Of a DNA stretch of 64,000 bases, positions 38,401 to 47,862 are shown piece by piece. The notes beneath the pieces are model-generated. The model was not told the DNA's origin and made no database searches. It saw nothing but the letters and a program-made list of their open reading frames with translations. Origin of the DNA: Flavobacterium algicola (GTDB lineage: Bacteria; Bacteroidota; Bacteroidia; Flavobacteriales; Flavobacteriaceae); contig NZ_JAJTUT010000003.1 of the NCBI RefSeq assembly GCF_022399565.1, positions 310,001 to 374,000 of the forward strand, read 5' to 3'. Positions within the stretch are counted from its first letter, which is position 1. Every line of letters starts with the position of its first letter. The position numbers and the translations under genes were made by a program.

Positions 38401-41400
38401 TTAGAAACTCAAGCTTAATCTAGCAAAAAGGAACCTTCCGTTTTGTCCAAATTGAGATGTGTTTCTTGAATATACAAATTGATTACCATTTGATAAATCG
38501 ATAGTTGATGTTGTTGGAGAATAAATAATATTACCATTAGAGTCAACTCCAGATGCTCTTGAAGTAACTGTTTGTGGACCTAAATTTCTAGATGGGTAAA
38601 TATCAAAAATGTTATTTGCACCAATTACAATTTTAGTAGAACGTGAGATTTTGTATCCAACAGATAAATCAGTTACAATTCTTGCTCCCCAATGTGGGTG
38701 CTCGTTTTCAACAACTTGATCGTTTACAATAATCGCGTTAATTTTTCCGTCACCATTAGCGTCTGCAATATTTGGATCTGTTACTTGACCGAAATATACA
38801 TTTCTTAAGAAGAAATCGAATTTTTCAATTGTCAAAGTGTTTGTCAAGTTTGCTTTTGCTCTTGGAACAGCTTCTTCTAAGTATACTCTGCTTGATTCTG
38901 AGAAATATCTGTTTGTTTGTCCGTTATCCTCTAAAATTTGAGAACCTTTGATGTCTCCAACTTTATTTGTTTTAGAAATCGTACCTGATAAATCAGTTTT
39001 CAATGTTAAACCATTTCCAATATTTGCCTTATGGCTTATTACAACATCAATACCTTTTGATTGTGTATCGATTGCATTTGCAAAAAATGTTGCAGCAGTT
39101 GCGTTTGCTTCATCAAAAAGATCTTGCAAATCTCTTTGTGTAGTTCCAATTGGATAAAAATAATTTGGAGCAACACCACCATTAGTTTTTGATAAACTAG
39201 GTCTAGAGAATTGGTCAGTAAGAACCACTCTGTTTTTGATTTTCACGATGTAAGCATCGGCAGTAATAGTCAATTTTGCTTCTGGAATTTTAGCAGTAAA
39301 ACCAAAACTGGCACTTTGCGAATCTTCTTGTTTCAATTGTGGAATTCCTAATAATTTTGCAGCAGGAGAATCATTGCTGAATGTTCCTACTTCAAATGGT
39401 ACACCACCTACAAATTGTGTCGCAGTAGAGTTGTAGTAAATTTGGTGTAACGATGGCGCTCTAAATCCAGTTGAAACTGCACCACGTAAATTTACATTGT
39501 CTGTAATTTTGTAACGGGTAGCAATTTTATAGTTTGTTGTACCTCCAAAATCAGAATAGTTTTCATAACGCAATGCCCCGTTTAATAGCCATTTGTCCGT
39601 TACGTCATATTCAAGATCTGCGTAAACTGCACCACTTGTACGACTTTTGTCAACTGCATTTGAAGGTTTGAATCCTGGGAAAACTTGTGCTCCTCCAGCT
39701 CTTTGTCCATTGTAAGCTTCGGTTGCTGATCCGTAAATTGCTCCAGTATAACCACCTAAGACACCGTCATAAAAATCGGTTATTTTTAAATTATCAGCAG
39801 TTGTTCCAGTTACAACACCACCATTTATATCATATTGATTATATGAATCAGGCTCCCCTTGTTTAATTTGAAAATTTTCATGTCTAACTTCTGCTCCAAA
39901 AGCAACGTTCAATTTGTTGATTTTTTTCGAAATATCAAAGTTAGTTGTGTTTTGAGAGAAAGCTAATCCACCTGCATCAAATGAAGTAGGAGAGTCCTCT
40001 CTTAAAGAAGCATTTGATGTGTTTTCGATATTGTAATCAAAACCATTTCTACCAAAAGTGTTGCTCAAATCAAATTTCCAATCTTTCAAGATAGTACCTC
40101 TAGTTCCTACTGCTGCAGAAATATCGTTGATTGTAGAATGAATTTCAGGTAAAAAACCATTAGCATATAAAGCTGTGTATGTTCTAGATTGATTTGGTTT
40201 TCTATAGAAACCTGCTGCTTCACCAGTTCTGTGACTTGTTCCTCCAAAAGCATACAATTCTAAATTATCATTAATTGGATAGGCTGCGTTTACAAAAAAT
40301 TGTGCGCTTTGCAATGATGATTGTCCGACATTCATGTTGAAAGCACTTCTCTCTAAGTTTCTGTAGTCTAATTCTCCAGCTGTAGCATCAAAATTCAATG
40401 CTGTTTGCATTTCTGATATAGTGGTTGCACCAAGAATTGAAGCTTGTTGTCCTTCTGTAAAATAATCTACATTTAGTGCAGATGATTTAATAGTAGATAA
40501 AATTTGAGATGAGTTAGCAGTATTATTGATGTTTCCCCACAAAGCATTAATATTAGTACCGTTTTCAGTCGCTCTTTGTTCAATTGCGTTAAAGGCACTA
40601 AATAGATTTCCTGTAGCATCTTTTGCTCTACTTGTTTGCCCTCTAAGTTGAAAACTTCCTGTTACATTGATAAAACTTTTTTCTTTACCAAGACCCGTAC
40701 CGTAGTTTACGTCAAGTTGTGCATTGTTTCCATCATTACCACCTCTGTGATCATTAGCATTTTTAGAAAAATAACTTCCGCCCAAGATATTGATGTCAAG
40801 TTTATTTGTAGCTTTTTTTACGTTTACGTTAATAACACCAGCAATCGCATCAGATCCATATTGTGCAGCAGCACCATCTCTTAATACTTCAATTTTGTCT
40901 ATTGCAAAAGCAGGGATTGCGTTTAAGTCGGTTCCAACAGATCCTCTACCTGGTGATCCGTTTATGTTTACAAGAGAAGAAGTATGTCTTCTTTTTCCGT
41001 TTACCAATACCAATACTTGATCTGGTCCAAGACCTCTTAATTGTGCTGGATCAATGTGATCTGTTCCATCTGCTACTGTTGTAGTATTTGAAGTAAAAGA
41101 GGGTGCAACCATGTTCAAAATCTGATTTAAATTGGCTTGAGAACCTTGAGAAGCAATTTCTTTCATGTTGATTACATCAATAGGTACTGCAGATTCTGTT
41201 ACTGTTCTCGCAGCGCTACGTGATCCAAGTACAACTACATCTTGCAAAGTTTCACCTCCGCCTGCAAGCATTACATTGATAGTGCTACCTGTTACCTTTA
41301 TAGTCTTAGTCTCCAATCCAATAAAAGAAAATTGAAGTGATTCTCCCATTTTTGCAGAGATAGTATATTTTCCGTTAAGATCAGTTGTGGTTCCTTTTGA

Positions 41401-41535
41401 TGTTCCTTTTACCATGACAGTTGTTCCAGGTAAAGTACTTTTAGTATCATCGGTTACAATACCTAAAATTCTTATTTCCTGAGCAGACATGACGCCGCAA
41501 AAAATTAAGGAGAGTATTAAAATTAATTTTTTCAT
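38401..41535 (-). CDS. TonB-dependent receptor with CarboxypepD_reg N-terminus
   Basis: 1044 aa outer-membrane receptor. Signal peptide 1-18 (ending MSAQE), CarboxypepD_reg-like domain about 20-92 (VTDDTKSTLPGTTVMVKGTSKGT, SFIGLETKTIKV), a linker with ETLQDVVVLGSRS, plug about 110-235 (NLNQILNMVAPSF, LRGLGPDQVLVLVNGKRRHTSSLVN, VLRDGAAAQYGSDAIAGVINV), then a ~800-residue barrel ending in aromatic Phe (FARLSLSF), the BAM signal. The barrel shows no SusD-linked signature and no SusD neighbour is present; the substrate is unknown. Alone in its operon. Confidence 0.93.
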   Translation of the reverse strand: MKKLILILSLIFCGVMSAQEIRILGIVTDDTKSTLPGTTVMVKGTSKGTTTDLNGKYTISAKMGESLQFSFIGLETKTIKVTGSTINVMLAGGGETLQDVVVLGSRSAARTVTESAVPIDVINMKEIASQGSQANLNQILNMVAPSFTSNTTTVADGTDHIDPAQLRGLGPDQVLVLVNGKRRHTSSLVNINGSPGRGSVGTDLNAIPAFAIDKIEVLRDGAAAQYGSDAIAGVINVNVKKATNKLDINILGGSYFSKNANDHRGGNDGNNAQLDVNYGTGLGKEKSFINVTGSFQLRGQTSRAKDATGNLFSAFNAIEQRATENGTNINALWGNINNTANSSQILSTIKSSALNVDYFTEGQQASILGATTISEMQTALNFDATAGELDYRNLERSAFNMNVGQSSLQSAQFFVNAAYPINDNLELYAFGGTSHRTGEAAGFYRKPNQSRTYTALYANGFLPEIHSTINDISAAVGTRGTILKDWKFDLSNTFGRNGFDYNIENTSNASLREDSPTSFDAGGLAFSQNTTNFDISKKINKLNVAFGAEVRHENFQIKQGEPDSYNQYDINGGVVTGTTADNLKITDFYDGVLGGYTGAIYGSATEAYNGQRAGGAQVFPGFKPSNAVDKSRTSGAVYADLEYDVTDKWLLNGALRYENYSDFGGTTNYKIATRYKITDNVNLRGAVSTGFRAPSLHQIYYNSTATQFVGGVPFEVGTFSNDSPAAKLLGIPQLKQEDSQSASFGFTAKIPEAKLTITADAYIVKIKNRVVLTDQFSRPSLSKTNGGVAPNYFYPIGTTQRDLQDLFDEANATAATFFANAIDTQSKGIDVVISHKANIGNGLTLKTDLSGTISKTNKVGDIKGSQILEDNGQTNRYFSESSRVYLEEAVPRAKANLTNTLTIEKFDFFLRNVYFGQVTDPNIADANGDGKINAIIVNDQVVENEHPHWGARIVTDLSVGYKISRSTKIVIGANNIFDIYPSRNLGPQTVTSRASGVDSNGNIIYSPTTSTIDLSNGNQFVYSRNTSQFGQNGRFLFARLSLSF

Positions 41536-42217
41536 AAATATTGAATTACGTTAAATTTTATTTTGGTAATTATTTGTTATTTTTATGTTAATGATTTTGT
41601 AAATTTATAAGTTTTATCATTACAAATTTTAGTAATCTGTATAATTGTTAAATAAAAATTTAGGGAACAATTATCTGACTATTATTTATTTATGTTAGTG
41701 GATTTAAGTCAATTTAACAAATGGAGAGTTATTTATAGTCGAAATTTGATAATTTAAAATTTATCAAAGTAGCCTTGATTAATTTAATACTATCAAATTA
41801 AGCGTATCTTATACGTTAAATTATTAAGAGAGGTTTAGATCCTTTAGTATTTGAGATATCTTAAATCTCTATTTTCTGTCGTTAATTTTATGATATTTAC
41901 TCGACACCTTATTTGAGTGTCTTTATGTGAAATGAATTGTAGATTGTTCATTTGTATTTACCGTAGATTAAAAGTTTATACCTTATAATTGGGTTATTTC
42001 TAACAAAAACAGGAGTTGCTGTTTTTATTTTTAATTTTCCTAAAACATATAATCTGGCAATAGGGAGGGTCAAGAATTTTATAAATTAGATAGATTATCG
42101 ACTAAGTATAAAAAATTCGATTGATATTATTTACTTTATAAATAGCGATTACTACCTAAATTACAAATGAAATTTAGGTGCTTAACTTAAATTGAAATTT
42201 CAACTATTTTTAATTAA
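41536..42217. other. Long gene-free region upstream of the TonB receptor
   Basis: About 680 bp, very AT-rich. One small hairpin AAAAACAG/CTGTTTTT at 42005-42026 with loop GAGTTG. No gene-like frame. It probably holds the receptor promoter (no clear TANNTTTG found) and regulatory sites. Confidence 0.45.
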
Positions 42218-43183
42218 CTATACTACTTGGTTACTTTTTTCGAATTGCCATTCTGCTTGTTGCAGGTCGCTCAAAAATGACCACGCTAGAATGCGACTAG
42301 TTTTTTGCCCCTGCGCCATATCAATCGTTCTGATGTTGGCTGCCTTAACTTTGTTTAATACATTGTAAAGACTTTTAAGGTGTGACTGTTTGGCAACCAA
42401 AGTTGTGAACCACAAACACTGCATAGGGTATTTGGCGCTTTCATATATCATCTGAGAGATAAAACGAAATTCCCCTCCTTCGCACCATAATTCAGCATTC
42501 TGACCACCAAAATTCAAGATAGGCTTGGTCGTTTTTTTATTTTCTAAATTATTTATTTTTCGAATACTTCCTTGTGTAGCTTCCTCTTGAGAAGTATGGA
42601 AAGGCGGGTTACAAAGAACAAATTCAAATTTATCCTCGGGAGTAATAATGTTTTTAAAGATAAATCGTGGTTCAATTTGTTGCTGCAGACTAATAGCTTC
42701 AACCAATTTTGGATTGGTTTCTATTATTTTGCTACAATTGCTAAGCGCTTTTTCGTCAATATCGGTTCCTACAAAGCTCCAGCCGTAAATTGCATTTCCT
42801 AAAATTGGATAAATACAATTGGCACCTATACCAATATCAAGGCCTTCGATACTTTCTCCTTCTGGAATTTTGCCGCCATTTGAACTTGCTAATAAATCGG
42901 CAATATTATGAATATAATCGGCTCTTCCGGGAATCGGTGGGCATAAATAGTCTTTAGGAATATCCCAGTTCTGAATATCGTAATAAGTAATCAGTAAGGC
43001 TTTGTTTAACGCTTTGACAGCTTCAGGGTCACTAAAGTTAATCGTTTCAATTTGATGTTGATTGGTAGCAACATGCTTTTTGAGTTCGGGGTATTTTTCT
43101 ATTAAAAGTTTGAAATCGTATCGAGAACGATGTTGATTTCTAGGATGTAGATTGGTTTTTTCTGTAATTGAATTCGATTTCAT
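42218..43183 (-). CDS. rlmF: 23S rRNA (adenine1618-N6)-methyltransferase RlmF
   Basis: 321 aa. Rossmann-type methyltransferase with the N6-adenine motif IV NPPFH (in FVLCNPPFHTSQEEATQG), SAM motif LDIGIGANCIYPILG and N-terminal HPRNQHRSRYDF, all characteristic of RlmF/YbiN. It modifies A1618 of 23S rRNA during ribosome assembly. ATG at 43183. No operon partner; convergent neighbours absent for 680 bp downstream. Confidence 0.93.
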   Translation of the reverse strand: MKSNSITEKTNLHPRNQHRSRYDFKLLIEKYPELKKHVATNQHQIETINFSDPEAVKALNKALLITYYDIQNWDIPKDYLCPPIPGRADYIHNIADLLASSNGGKIPEGESIEGLDIGIGANCIYPILGNAIYGWSFVGTDIDEKALSNCSKIIETNPKLVEAISLQQQIEPRFIFKNIITPEDKFEFVLCNPPFHTSQEEATQGSIRKINNLENKKTTKPILNFGGQNAELWCEGGEFRFISQMIYESAKYPMQCLWFTTLVAKQSHLKSLYNVLNKVKAANIRTIDMAQGQKTSRILAWSFLSDLQQAEWQFEKSNQVV

Positions 43184-43367
43184 CTTTTTAATTGAGAGTG
43201 CAAAGATACTATAAAAATTACACTTAATTCATAAGTGATTAAAATTCAATAGTAAACAAACGAGTAAATTAGTGGTGTAATCATTTTTAATATTAACCGA
43301 AATAGCTAATGTTTTTATATTTATAATACTGATTTGTGAATAAGCTATGAGCAAATATTAAACTAAA

Positions 43368-43389
43368 CTTCAAATTCACTTCAAAGTTT
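43368..43389 (+). promoter_or_regulatory. Tandem 11-bp direct repeats upstream of the two-component operon
   Basis: CTTCAAATTCA (43368-43378) and CTTCAAAGTTT (43379-43389) abut with an 11-bp period, the typical layout of OmpR-family binding sites on one face of DNA. A -7-like TACATTG begins 5 nt later (43395). The same arrangement occurs before the YHYH gene. Confidence 0.6.
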
Positions 43390-43405
43390 TTATTTACATT
43401 GCAAT

Positions 43406-44098
43406 ATGAAAGTATTAATAATTGAGGACCAAAAAAGTCTCGTACAAGATATCGTAGAATATTTATCTAATAGCCAGATTATAACTGAAAAAGCTTTTAC
43501 TTTTGAGGAAGCAAAAGGCAAGATAATCAGTTTTGAATATGATGTAATCTTAATTGATTTAATGCTTCCGGGTGGTAATGGTTTAGATCTCGTTGAGTTA
43601 CTTAAAGAGATTCACTCAAAAAGTGCAATATTAATTATTACAGCAAAAGATTCTTTGGAAGATAAGATACAAGGTTTAGAAAGAGGGGCAGATGATTATT
43701 TGTCAAAGCCTTTTCATCTAGCTGAATTGAAAGCGCGGATTATAGCATTGTACCGCAGAACGCGACTTAGTGGAAATAGCGTTATTATTTTTGAAGAAAT
43801 AGAAATCGATACTAATACTAAAAATGTCAAAGTTTGTGGAAATGTTTTGGTTCTAACTCAGAAAGAATACGAATTGCTCTTACTTTTTTTATCCAATAAA
43901 AATAGAGTTTTAGGGAAGAATACTATAGCAGAGTCTTTATGGGGCGACTATGTTGACGCTTATGATAATTATGACTTTATTTACCAGCATATTAAGAATT
44001 TGAGAAAAAAAATGATCGAAAATGGGTCAAAACCATTTATTCAAAATGTTTATGGAACTGGATATAAATTTAATACTTACTTAAATGAAGTTAGTTAA
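43406..44098 (+). CDS. OmpR/PhoB-family response regulator
   Basis: 230 aa. Receiver domain with acidic E7/D8, phosphoacceptor Asp in VILIDLMLPGGNG, T in ILIITAKDS and K in DDYLSKPFHL; then a winged-helix output domain (LTQKEYELLLLFLSNKNRVLGKNTIAESLWGDYVDAYDNYDFIYQHIKNLRKKM, with a long GTGYKF end). It controls genes through tandem 11-bp repeats; two such sites (43368 and 45393) lie within this locus. The histidine kinase gene overlaps by 14 bp. Confidence 0.93.
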   Translation: MKVLIIEDQKSLVQDIVEYLSNSQIITEKAFTFEEAKGKIISFEYDVILIDLMLPGGNGLDLVELLKEIHSKSAILIITAKDSLEDKIQGLERGADDYLSKPFHLAELKARIIALYRRTRLSGNSVIIFEEIEIDTNTKNVKVCGNVLVLTQKEYELLLLFLSNKNRVLGKNTIAESLWGDYVDAYDNYDFIYQHIKNLRKKMIENGSKPFIQNVYGTGYKFNTYLNEVS

Positions 44099-45389
44099 TA
44101 AAGTCTCTTTCTTTACCCTATCATCAAGTTTGCTAATTTTAATTATGGGGGGAGGATTGATTTTTATTTTTTTTGATAAAATAATAAAAGATGATGCTTA
44201 TCATGAACTTAATTATTATATGCAAACTGTTACTCAACAGTTAGAAGACGGTGTATCTGTCGAAATTTTAGAAAGAAACGAAAATCTTTCCATCTTAGCG
44301 CTAAGTCCACATGCACTTCATAATGAAAACCCGAGATATGGTAAAGTAAAATTAGAAGAAGATGTTCCGCCACACCCAAGAAGGCCCGATGATACGGATT
44401 TTAATATCAGACCTCTCGGACAAGGATTTGAAAAAGCTACAGTAATTAGAGATGTTTATGTGAAAAAACAGTGGTTCAGAGTTACCTATTCTCGAGTGAA
44501 AATAGCGCCTTCGCTACTTCTTTTTACCACATTTAAAAGTATTTTTATTTTACTCTTGTTGTTGATTGTTAGCACAATTATAGGTAACCGAATTTTATTT
44601 AATTTTTTATTTCAACCATTTTACGCTACACTAAATCAGCTAAAGTTCTTCAGCATTACAAAAAAGAACACCTTAAAATTTGCAATTTCAAATGTCGATG
44701 AATTCAATTTTTTAAATGAAAAAGTAAGCTATTTTGCTCAAAGATCTCAATCAGATTATGACCAATTGCGAGAGTTCTCAGAGAATGCGTCGCATGAACT
44801 GCAAACTCCACTTGCTATTATTCGTTCAAAGTTAGATTTACTACAACAATCAGATAATTTGAAGGAACAAGATTTAATTCGAATAGAAGAAATTCAGGAG
44901 ACTTTACAGAAAATTACACAACTAAATCGCGCGTTATTATTATTGAATAAGATAGGCAATCACCAATTTTCTGATCGCAAAATATTTAGTATAAATGCAG
45001 TGATTAAGTCAAATTTAAAACACTTTTCTGAAATGATTTTGTTGAAAAATCTGAAAGTTAATACGAGTTTAGAGGATTTTACAATACATGCAAATCCATA
45101 CCTTATTGATGTATTCATTCGTAATTTGATACAAAATGCCATACAGCATAATTTTTACGGAGGTAACATCAGAATTACTTCGTTTCCAAATAAGATATTA
45201 ATAACAAATGACGGCGAAGCTTTGGAAAGTGATGCAGAACATTATTTTCAACGGTTTAAGAAGGGGAATCAAGGACTTAGCTCTACAGGATTAGGTTTGT
45301 CAATTGTCAAGAAAATTTGTGAAGTTGAGGGATTTACAGTTGTTTATAGTGCTGTGGGTACTAGACATAGTATACAAATTAATTTTTAA
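44085..45389 (+). CDS. Membrane-bound sensor histidine kinase
   Basis: 434 aa. Two membrane helices (about 9-30 and 148-170) bracket a ~117-residue periplasmic sensor with Pro- and Arg-rich stretch (DVPPHPRRPDDTD). H box ENASHELQTPLAIIRSKL with phosphoacceptor H237, N box NLIQNAIQHN, G1-like ITNDGEAL, and G2 GLGLSIVKKI; the F box region reads YFQRFKKGNQG. It lacks a recognisable HAMP signature between TM2 and the H box. It overlaps the regulator gene by 14 bp. Confidence 0.92.
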   Translation: MKLVNKVSFFTLSSSLLILIMGGGLIFIFFDKIIKDDAYHELNYYMQTVTQQLEDGVSVEILERNENLSILALSPHALHNENPRYGKVKLEEDVPPHPRRPDDTDFNIRPLGQGFEKATVIRDVYVKKQWFRVTYSRVKIAPSLLLFTTFKSIFILLLLLIVSTIIGNRILFNFLFQPFYATLNQLKFFSITKKNTLKFAISNVDEFNFLNEKVSYFAQRSQSDYDQLREFSENASHELQTPLAIIRSKLDLLQQSDNLKEQDLIRIEEIQETLQKITQLNRALLLLNKIGNHQFSDRKIFSINAVIKSNLKHFSEMILLKNLKVNTSLEDFTIHANPYLIDVFIRNLIQNAIQHNFYGGNIRITSFPNKILITNDGEALESDAEHYFQRFKKGNQGLSSTGLGLSIVKKICEVEGFTVVYSAVGTRHSIQINF

Positions 45390-45392
45390 CTA

Positions 45393-45414
45393 CTTCAAAC
45401 TTACTTCAAAGTTA
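45393..45414 (+). promoter_or_regulatory. Tandem 11-bp direct repeats upstream of the YHYH gene
   Basis: CTTCAAACTTA (45393-45403) and CTTCAAAGTTA (45404-45414), matching the pair before the regulator gene. A TTTATTTG box starts 5 nt downstream (45420). Likely site of the locus response regulator. Confidence 0.6.
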
Positions 45415-45446
45415 ATCTGTTTATTTGTTTAATAAATCTAATGATT

Positions 45447-46202
45447 ATGAATAAAATATTTTTAGCAACGATGCTAGTAGTACTCTTTTCCTGTAATGAT
45501 GACAGTAGTTCTAGTGATGATTCCTCTGAAGAAGGTGTAGATATTTCTACTGTAGTTATTAATTCTTTTAAAAACTCTTACACCAATGCGGTCAGTGTTA
45601 AAGTTAGTGATGGTTACATCACAATTAGTAGTACAGGATTACCGGATCACAAAACACCATATTGGGGTGTAGGCCATGAAATGTATGAGGATTTTCCAGG
45701 TACTAATCATGCAAATGCAAATACGAGCATGACGACCTATAATTATGCTATGAGAATCCCTGTTGTCCCTTCCGAGGCAACTACAAAGGAAGTTACCGAA
45801 CTGGGAGCTGTAGGTATGGCTGTAAATGGGGTGCCTATTTATAATGATTATGAAGGTTCTGGTGTACTGCAGGAAAATGCATGGAGTACTTTTGACTCTT
45901 CTGGAGCTCATCCTGGACCCAATAAAGATTATCACTACCATTGTGAAGGAACTTATTTAACAGTTGATTCAAATAATTTAATTGGTTTTCTAAGAGATGG
46001 TTATCCAGTATATGGACGAAAAGATGCGGACGGAACTTATCCTTCAAATCTAGATGCAAATGGCGGTCACACCGGTACAACTACCGATTTTACCGATGCA
46101 ATTTATCACTACCATGTAAGTAATAACGTTTATTCTACTTCTGGATTATATGTGATAAAATCAGGTTCTTATCATGGGACTAAAGGGACTTTTACACAAT
46201 AA
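45447..46202 (+). CDS. YHYH-domain lipoprotein
   Basis: 251 aa. Lipoprotein signal with lipobox VVLFSCND and a Ser/Asp-rich tether (DDSSSSDDSSEE). Two YHYH motifs, KDYHYHCEG and AIYHYHVSN, with GVGHEMYEDFPGTNHAN and GRKDADGTYPSNLDANGGHTG between, define the YHYH domain, whose biochemical role is unknown; the histidines suggest metal binding. ATG 45441 would add MI; I chose the ATG at 45447 just before the signal. It follows the kinase with 57 bp and is likely the target of the two-component system via the repeats at 45393. Confidence 0.85.
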   Translation: MNKIFLATMLVVLFSCNDDSSSSDDSSEEGVDISTVVINSFKNSYTNAVSVKVSDGYITISSTGLPDHKTPYWGVGHEMYEDFPGTNHANANTSMTTYNYAMRIPVVPSEATTKEVTELGAVGMAVNGVPIYNDYEGSGVLQENAWSTFDSSGAHPGPNKDYHYHCEGTYLTVDSNNLIGFLRDGYPVYGRKDADGTYPSNLDANGGHTGTTTDFTDAIYHYHVSNNVYSTSGLYVIKSGSYHGTKGTFTQ

Positions 46203-46260
46203 TTAATGATTAGTCACATTAATAAAATAAGAACGCTTTATTAGAGCAGCAATGTAGGAT

Positions 46261-46282
46261 CCATTGGTTATAAAGCCAATGG
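46261..46282 (+). terminator. Terminator of the two-component/YHYH operon
   Basis: A 7-bp stem CCATTGG/CCAATGG with an 8-nt loop, followed by TTTCCTTTATTTTTATTT. Confidence 0.7.
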
Positions 46283-46373
46283 TTTCCTTTATTTTTATTT
46301 ATTAAATACCTAGTGATTCCAATAAAGGATAATAAAAATGAATTTACTTTTTTTTTGTATGCGATTGCATTTA

Positions 46374-47000
46374 ATGTTTAAAATTGGTCTTTTGTTTTCA
46401 TTTTTATTGCTTTTTTCCTGCAGAGAGAAAAATGATTCAGATATAGCACTAAATCAAGTTTTTGATTATTCAATTGATACGACAAAGATCCCAAAAGATA
46501 CCATTGAATTTGACAATTCTAAGGTTTCATTGGTCAATGGCATCTATTATTATGGCAATAAGAAATATTCAGGAATTCTTCACAAAGTTTTAAGGGGATA
46601 TAATGTACAAAGTTACAGCTCATTGTTGAATGGAGAACTCCATGGAATCTATAGAAGTTTTTATCAGAATGGTCAACCTTACGAAGTGAGAAGGTATAAG
46701 AATAGTTTATCAGTGGGAAAGCAATATGGATACTGGCCTGACAATGGCAAATTAAAATTTGAATACAACTATTATAATGAAAAACGAGAGGGAGTTCAAA
46801 AAAGTTGGTATTACGATGGTTCAAAAAGTTATGTTTACAATTATAAAGATGATAAACAAGTTGGTTTGCAACAAGCTTGGCGTAGTAATGCTACCTTGTA
46901 TCGAAATTTTGTAGTAAAAGATGGAAAACGTTACGGATTGCAGAGTTCTTTTACTTGTTACGAAATAAATAAAGGAAAAGTAAAGCGATCAAAATATTAA
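46374..47000 (+). CDS. MORN-repeat (YwqK-type) lipoprotein
   Basis: 208 aa. Lipobox SFLLLFSCREK gives an outer-membrane lipoprotein. The mature protein has MORN_2-like repeats: NGELHGIYRSFYQNGQPYEVRRYKN, QYGYWPDNGKLKFEYNYYN, KREGVQKSWYYDGSKSYVYN, KQVGLQQAWRSN and KRYGLQSSF, i.e. a repeated G-x-x-x-x-(F/W)-x-x-x-G motif. Such proteins are often named YwqK-family antitoxins, but nothing here indicates a toxin. ATG at 46374 preferred over 46338 because it begins the signal peptide. A terminator separates it from the YHYH gene. Confidence 0.8.
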   Translation: MFKIGLLFSFLLLFSCREKNDSDIALNQVFDYSIDTTKIPKDTIEFDNSKVSLVNGIYYYGNKKYSGILHKVLRGYNVQSYSSLLNGELHGIYRSFYQNGQPYEVRRYKNSLSVGKQYGYWPDNGKLKFEYNYYNEKREGVQKSWYYDGSKSYVYNYKDDKQVGLQQAWRSNATLYRNFVVKDGKRYGLQSSFTCYEINKGKVKRSKY

Positions 47001-47043
47001 TGCTAAGTTATGTCAATTGGTTTCTTTTACTTTTAGAAGTTAG

Positions 47044-47706
47044 CTAATCCATACATTCCATAAGTAATAAATCACCCTCTGAATGTTCGATAGTTACAAT
47101 TCCATCTTTGGCTACATGATTACTGCTTCCTGTTTTATAGCCAATAGTTAAACTATCCTCTTGGAGAGGATAAAAAAGGTTATCAGAAGAAATACCACTT
47201 ACATGTCCAATAGGGATTAAAGATATGGGTGTATTTGCCGTATACCATTTCTCGAACTTTCGAGCTAATAAAAAAACTTTGGAGTGGTCGTCAAGGATTA
47301 CAATCTTTAATAAATCGCGGTAACGTACAATATTTGTTAAGTTAGTAATTGTATGATCAGCTCTTCTACCTGTGGCCCAAACTACGTTTACAGCTGGAAT
47401 TTTCTTTTCGATTAAATAATCAAACGCTTTTTCTAAATCTGTTTTATTCTGATCGGGCGTATGGATTATTTCAATAGGATATTGTTTTTCTTTGTAATAA
47501 TTAGCATCAAAATCACGATCAAAATCCCCCAATAAAACATCAACTTTAATATTTAGCTTCATAACACGTTCCATTGCTGAATCAAGTACGATAACTATAG
47601 GAGACCATTCTAATAATTGACCTAATAATTCTGGATTACAAGCGGCTCCATTAGCAATGATTAAAGCGGGTTCTTGGTCGTCTCGTACGATGTGATGTGA
47701 AGACAT
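47044..47706 (-). CDS. Thiamine diphosphokinase
   Basis: 220 aa cytosolic enzyme transferring pyrophosphate from ATP to thiamine (bacterial ThiN type). Conserved ANGAACNPE near the N-terminus, LLGDFDRDFD (metal aspartates), HTPDQNKTDLEKAFDYL and TGRRADHTITNL, and a C-terminal sandwich domain ending VTIEHSEGDLLL. This places it in thiamine diphosphate salvage. No other thi genes adjoin; the convergent neighbour is the MORN lipoprotein 43 bp away. Confidence 0.9.
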   Translation of the reverse strand: MSSHHIVRDDQEPALIIANGAACNPELLGQLLEWSPIVIVLDSAMERVMKLNIKVDVLLGDFDRDFDANYYKEKQYPIEIIHTPDQNKTDLEKAFDYLIEKKIPAVNVVWATGRRADHTITNLTNIVRYRDLLKIVILDDHSKVFLLARKFEKWYTANTPISLIPIGHVSGISSDNLFYPLQEDSLTIGYKTGSSNHVAKDGIVTIEHSEGDLLLMECMD

Positions 47707-47862
47707 AAATATTTTTTTAATCTGTAAAGATAGAAAATTAGGGAGTAAATATCGTTTTCCTCAACTTAATTATAACTTCATTAAAAATCATATTGATGCT
47801 AACTTTCGAAAATTTAAAAGATCATACGCACAGTGATTTATCTCGTTTCTATTTATAAGTCT

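Noticed and set aside
42005..42026. Hairpin AAAAACAG/CTGTTTTT as a terminator
   Set aside because: No gene ends near it; the stem is short and A/T-dominated.
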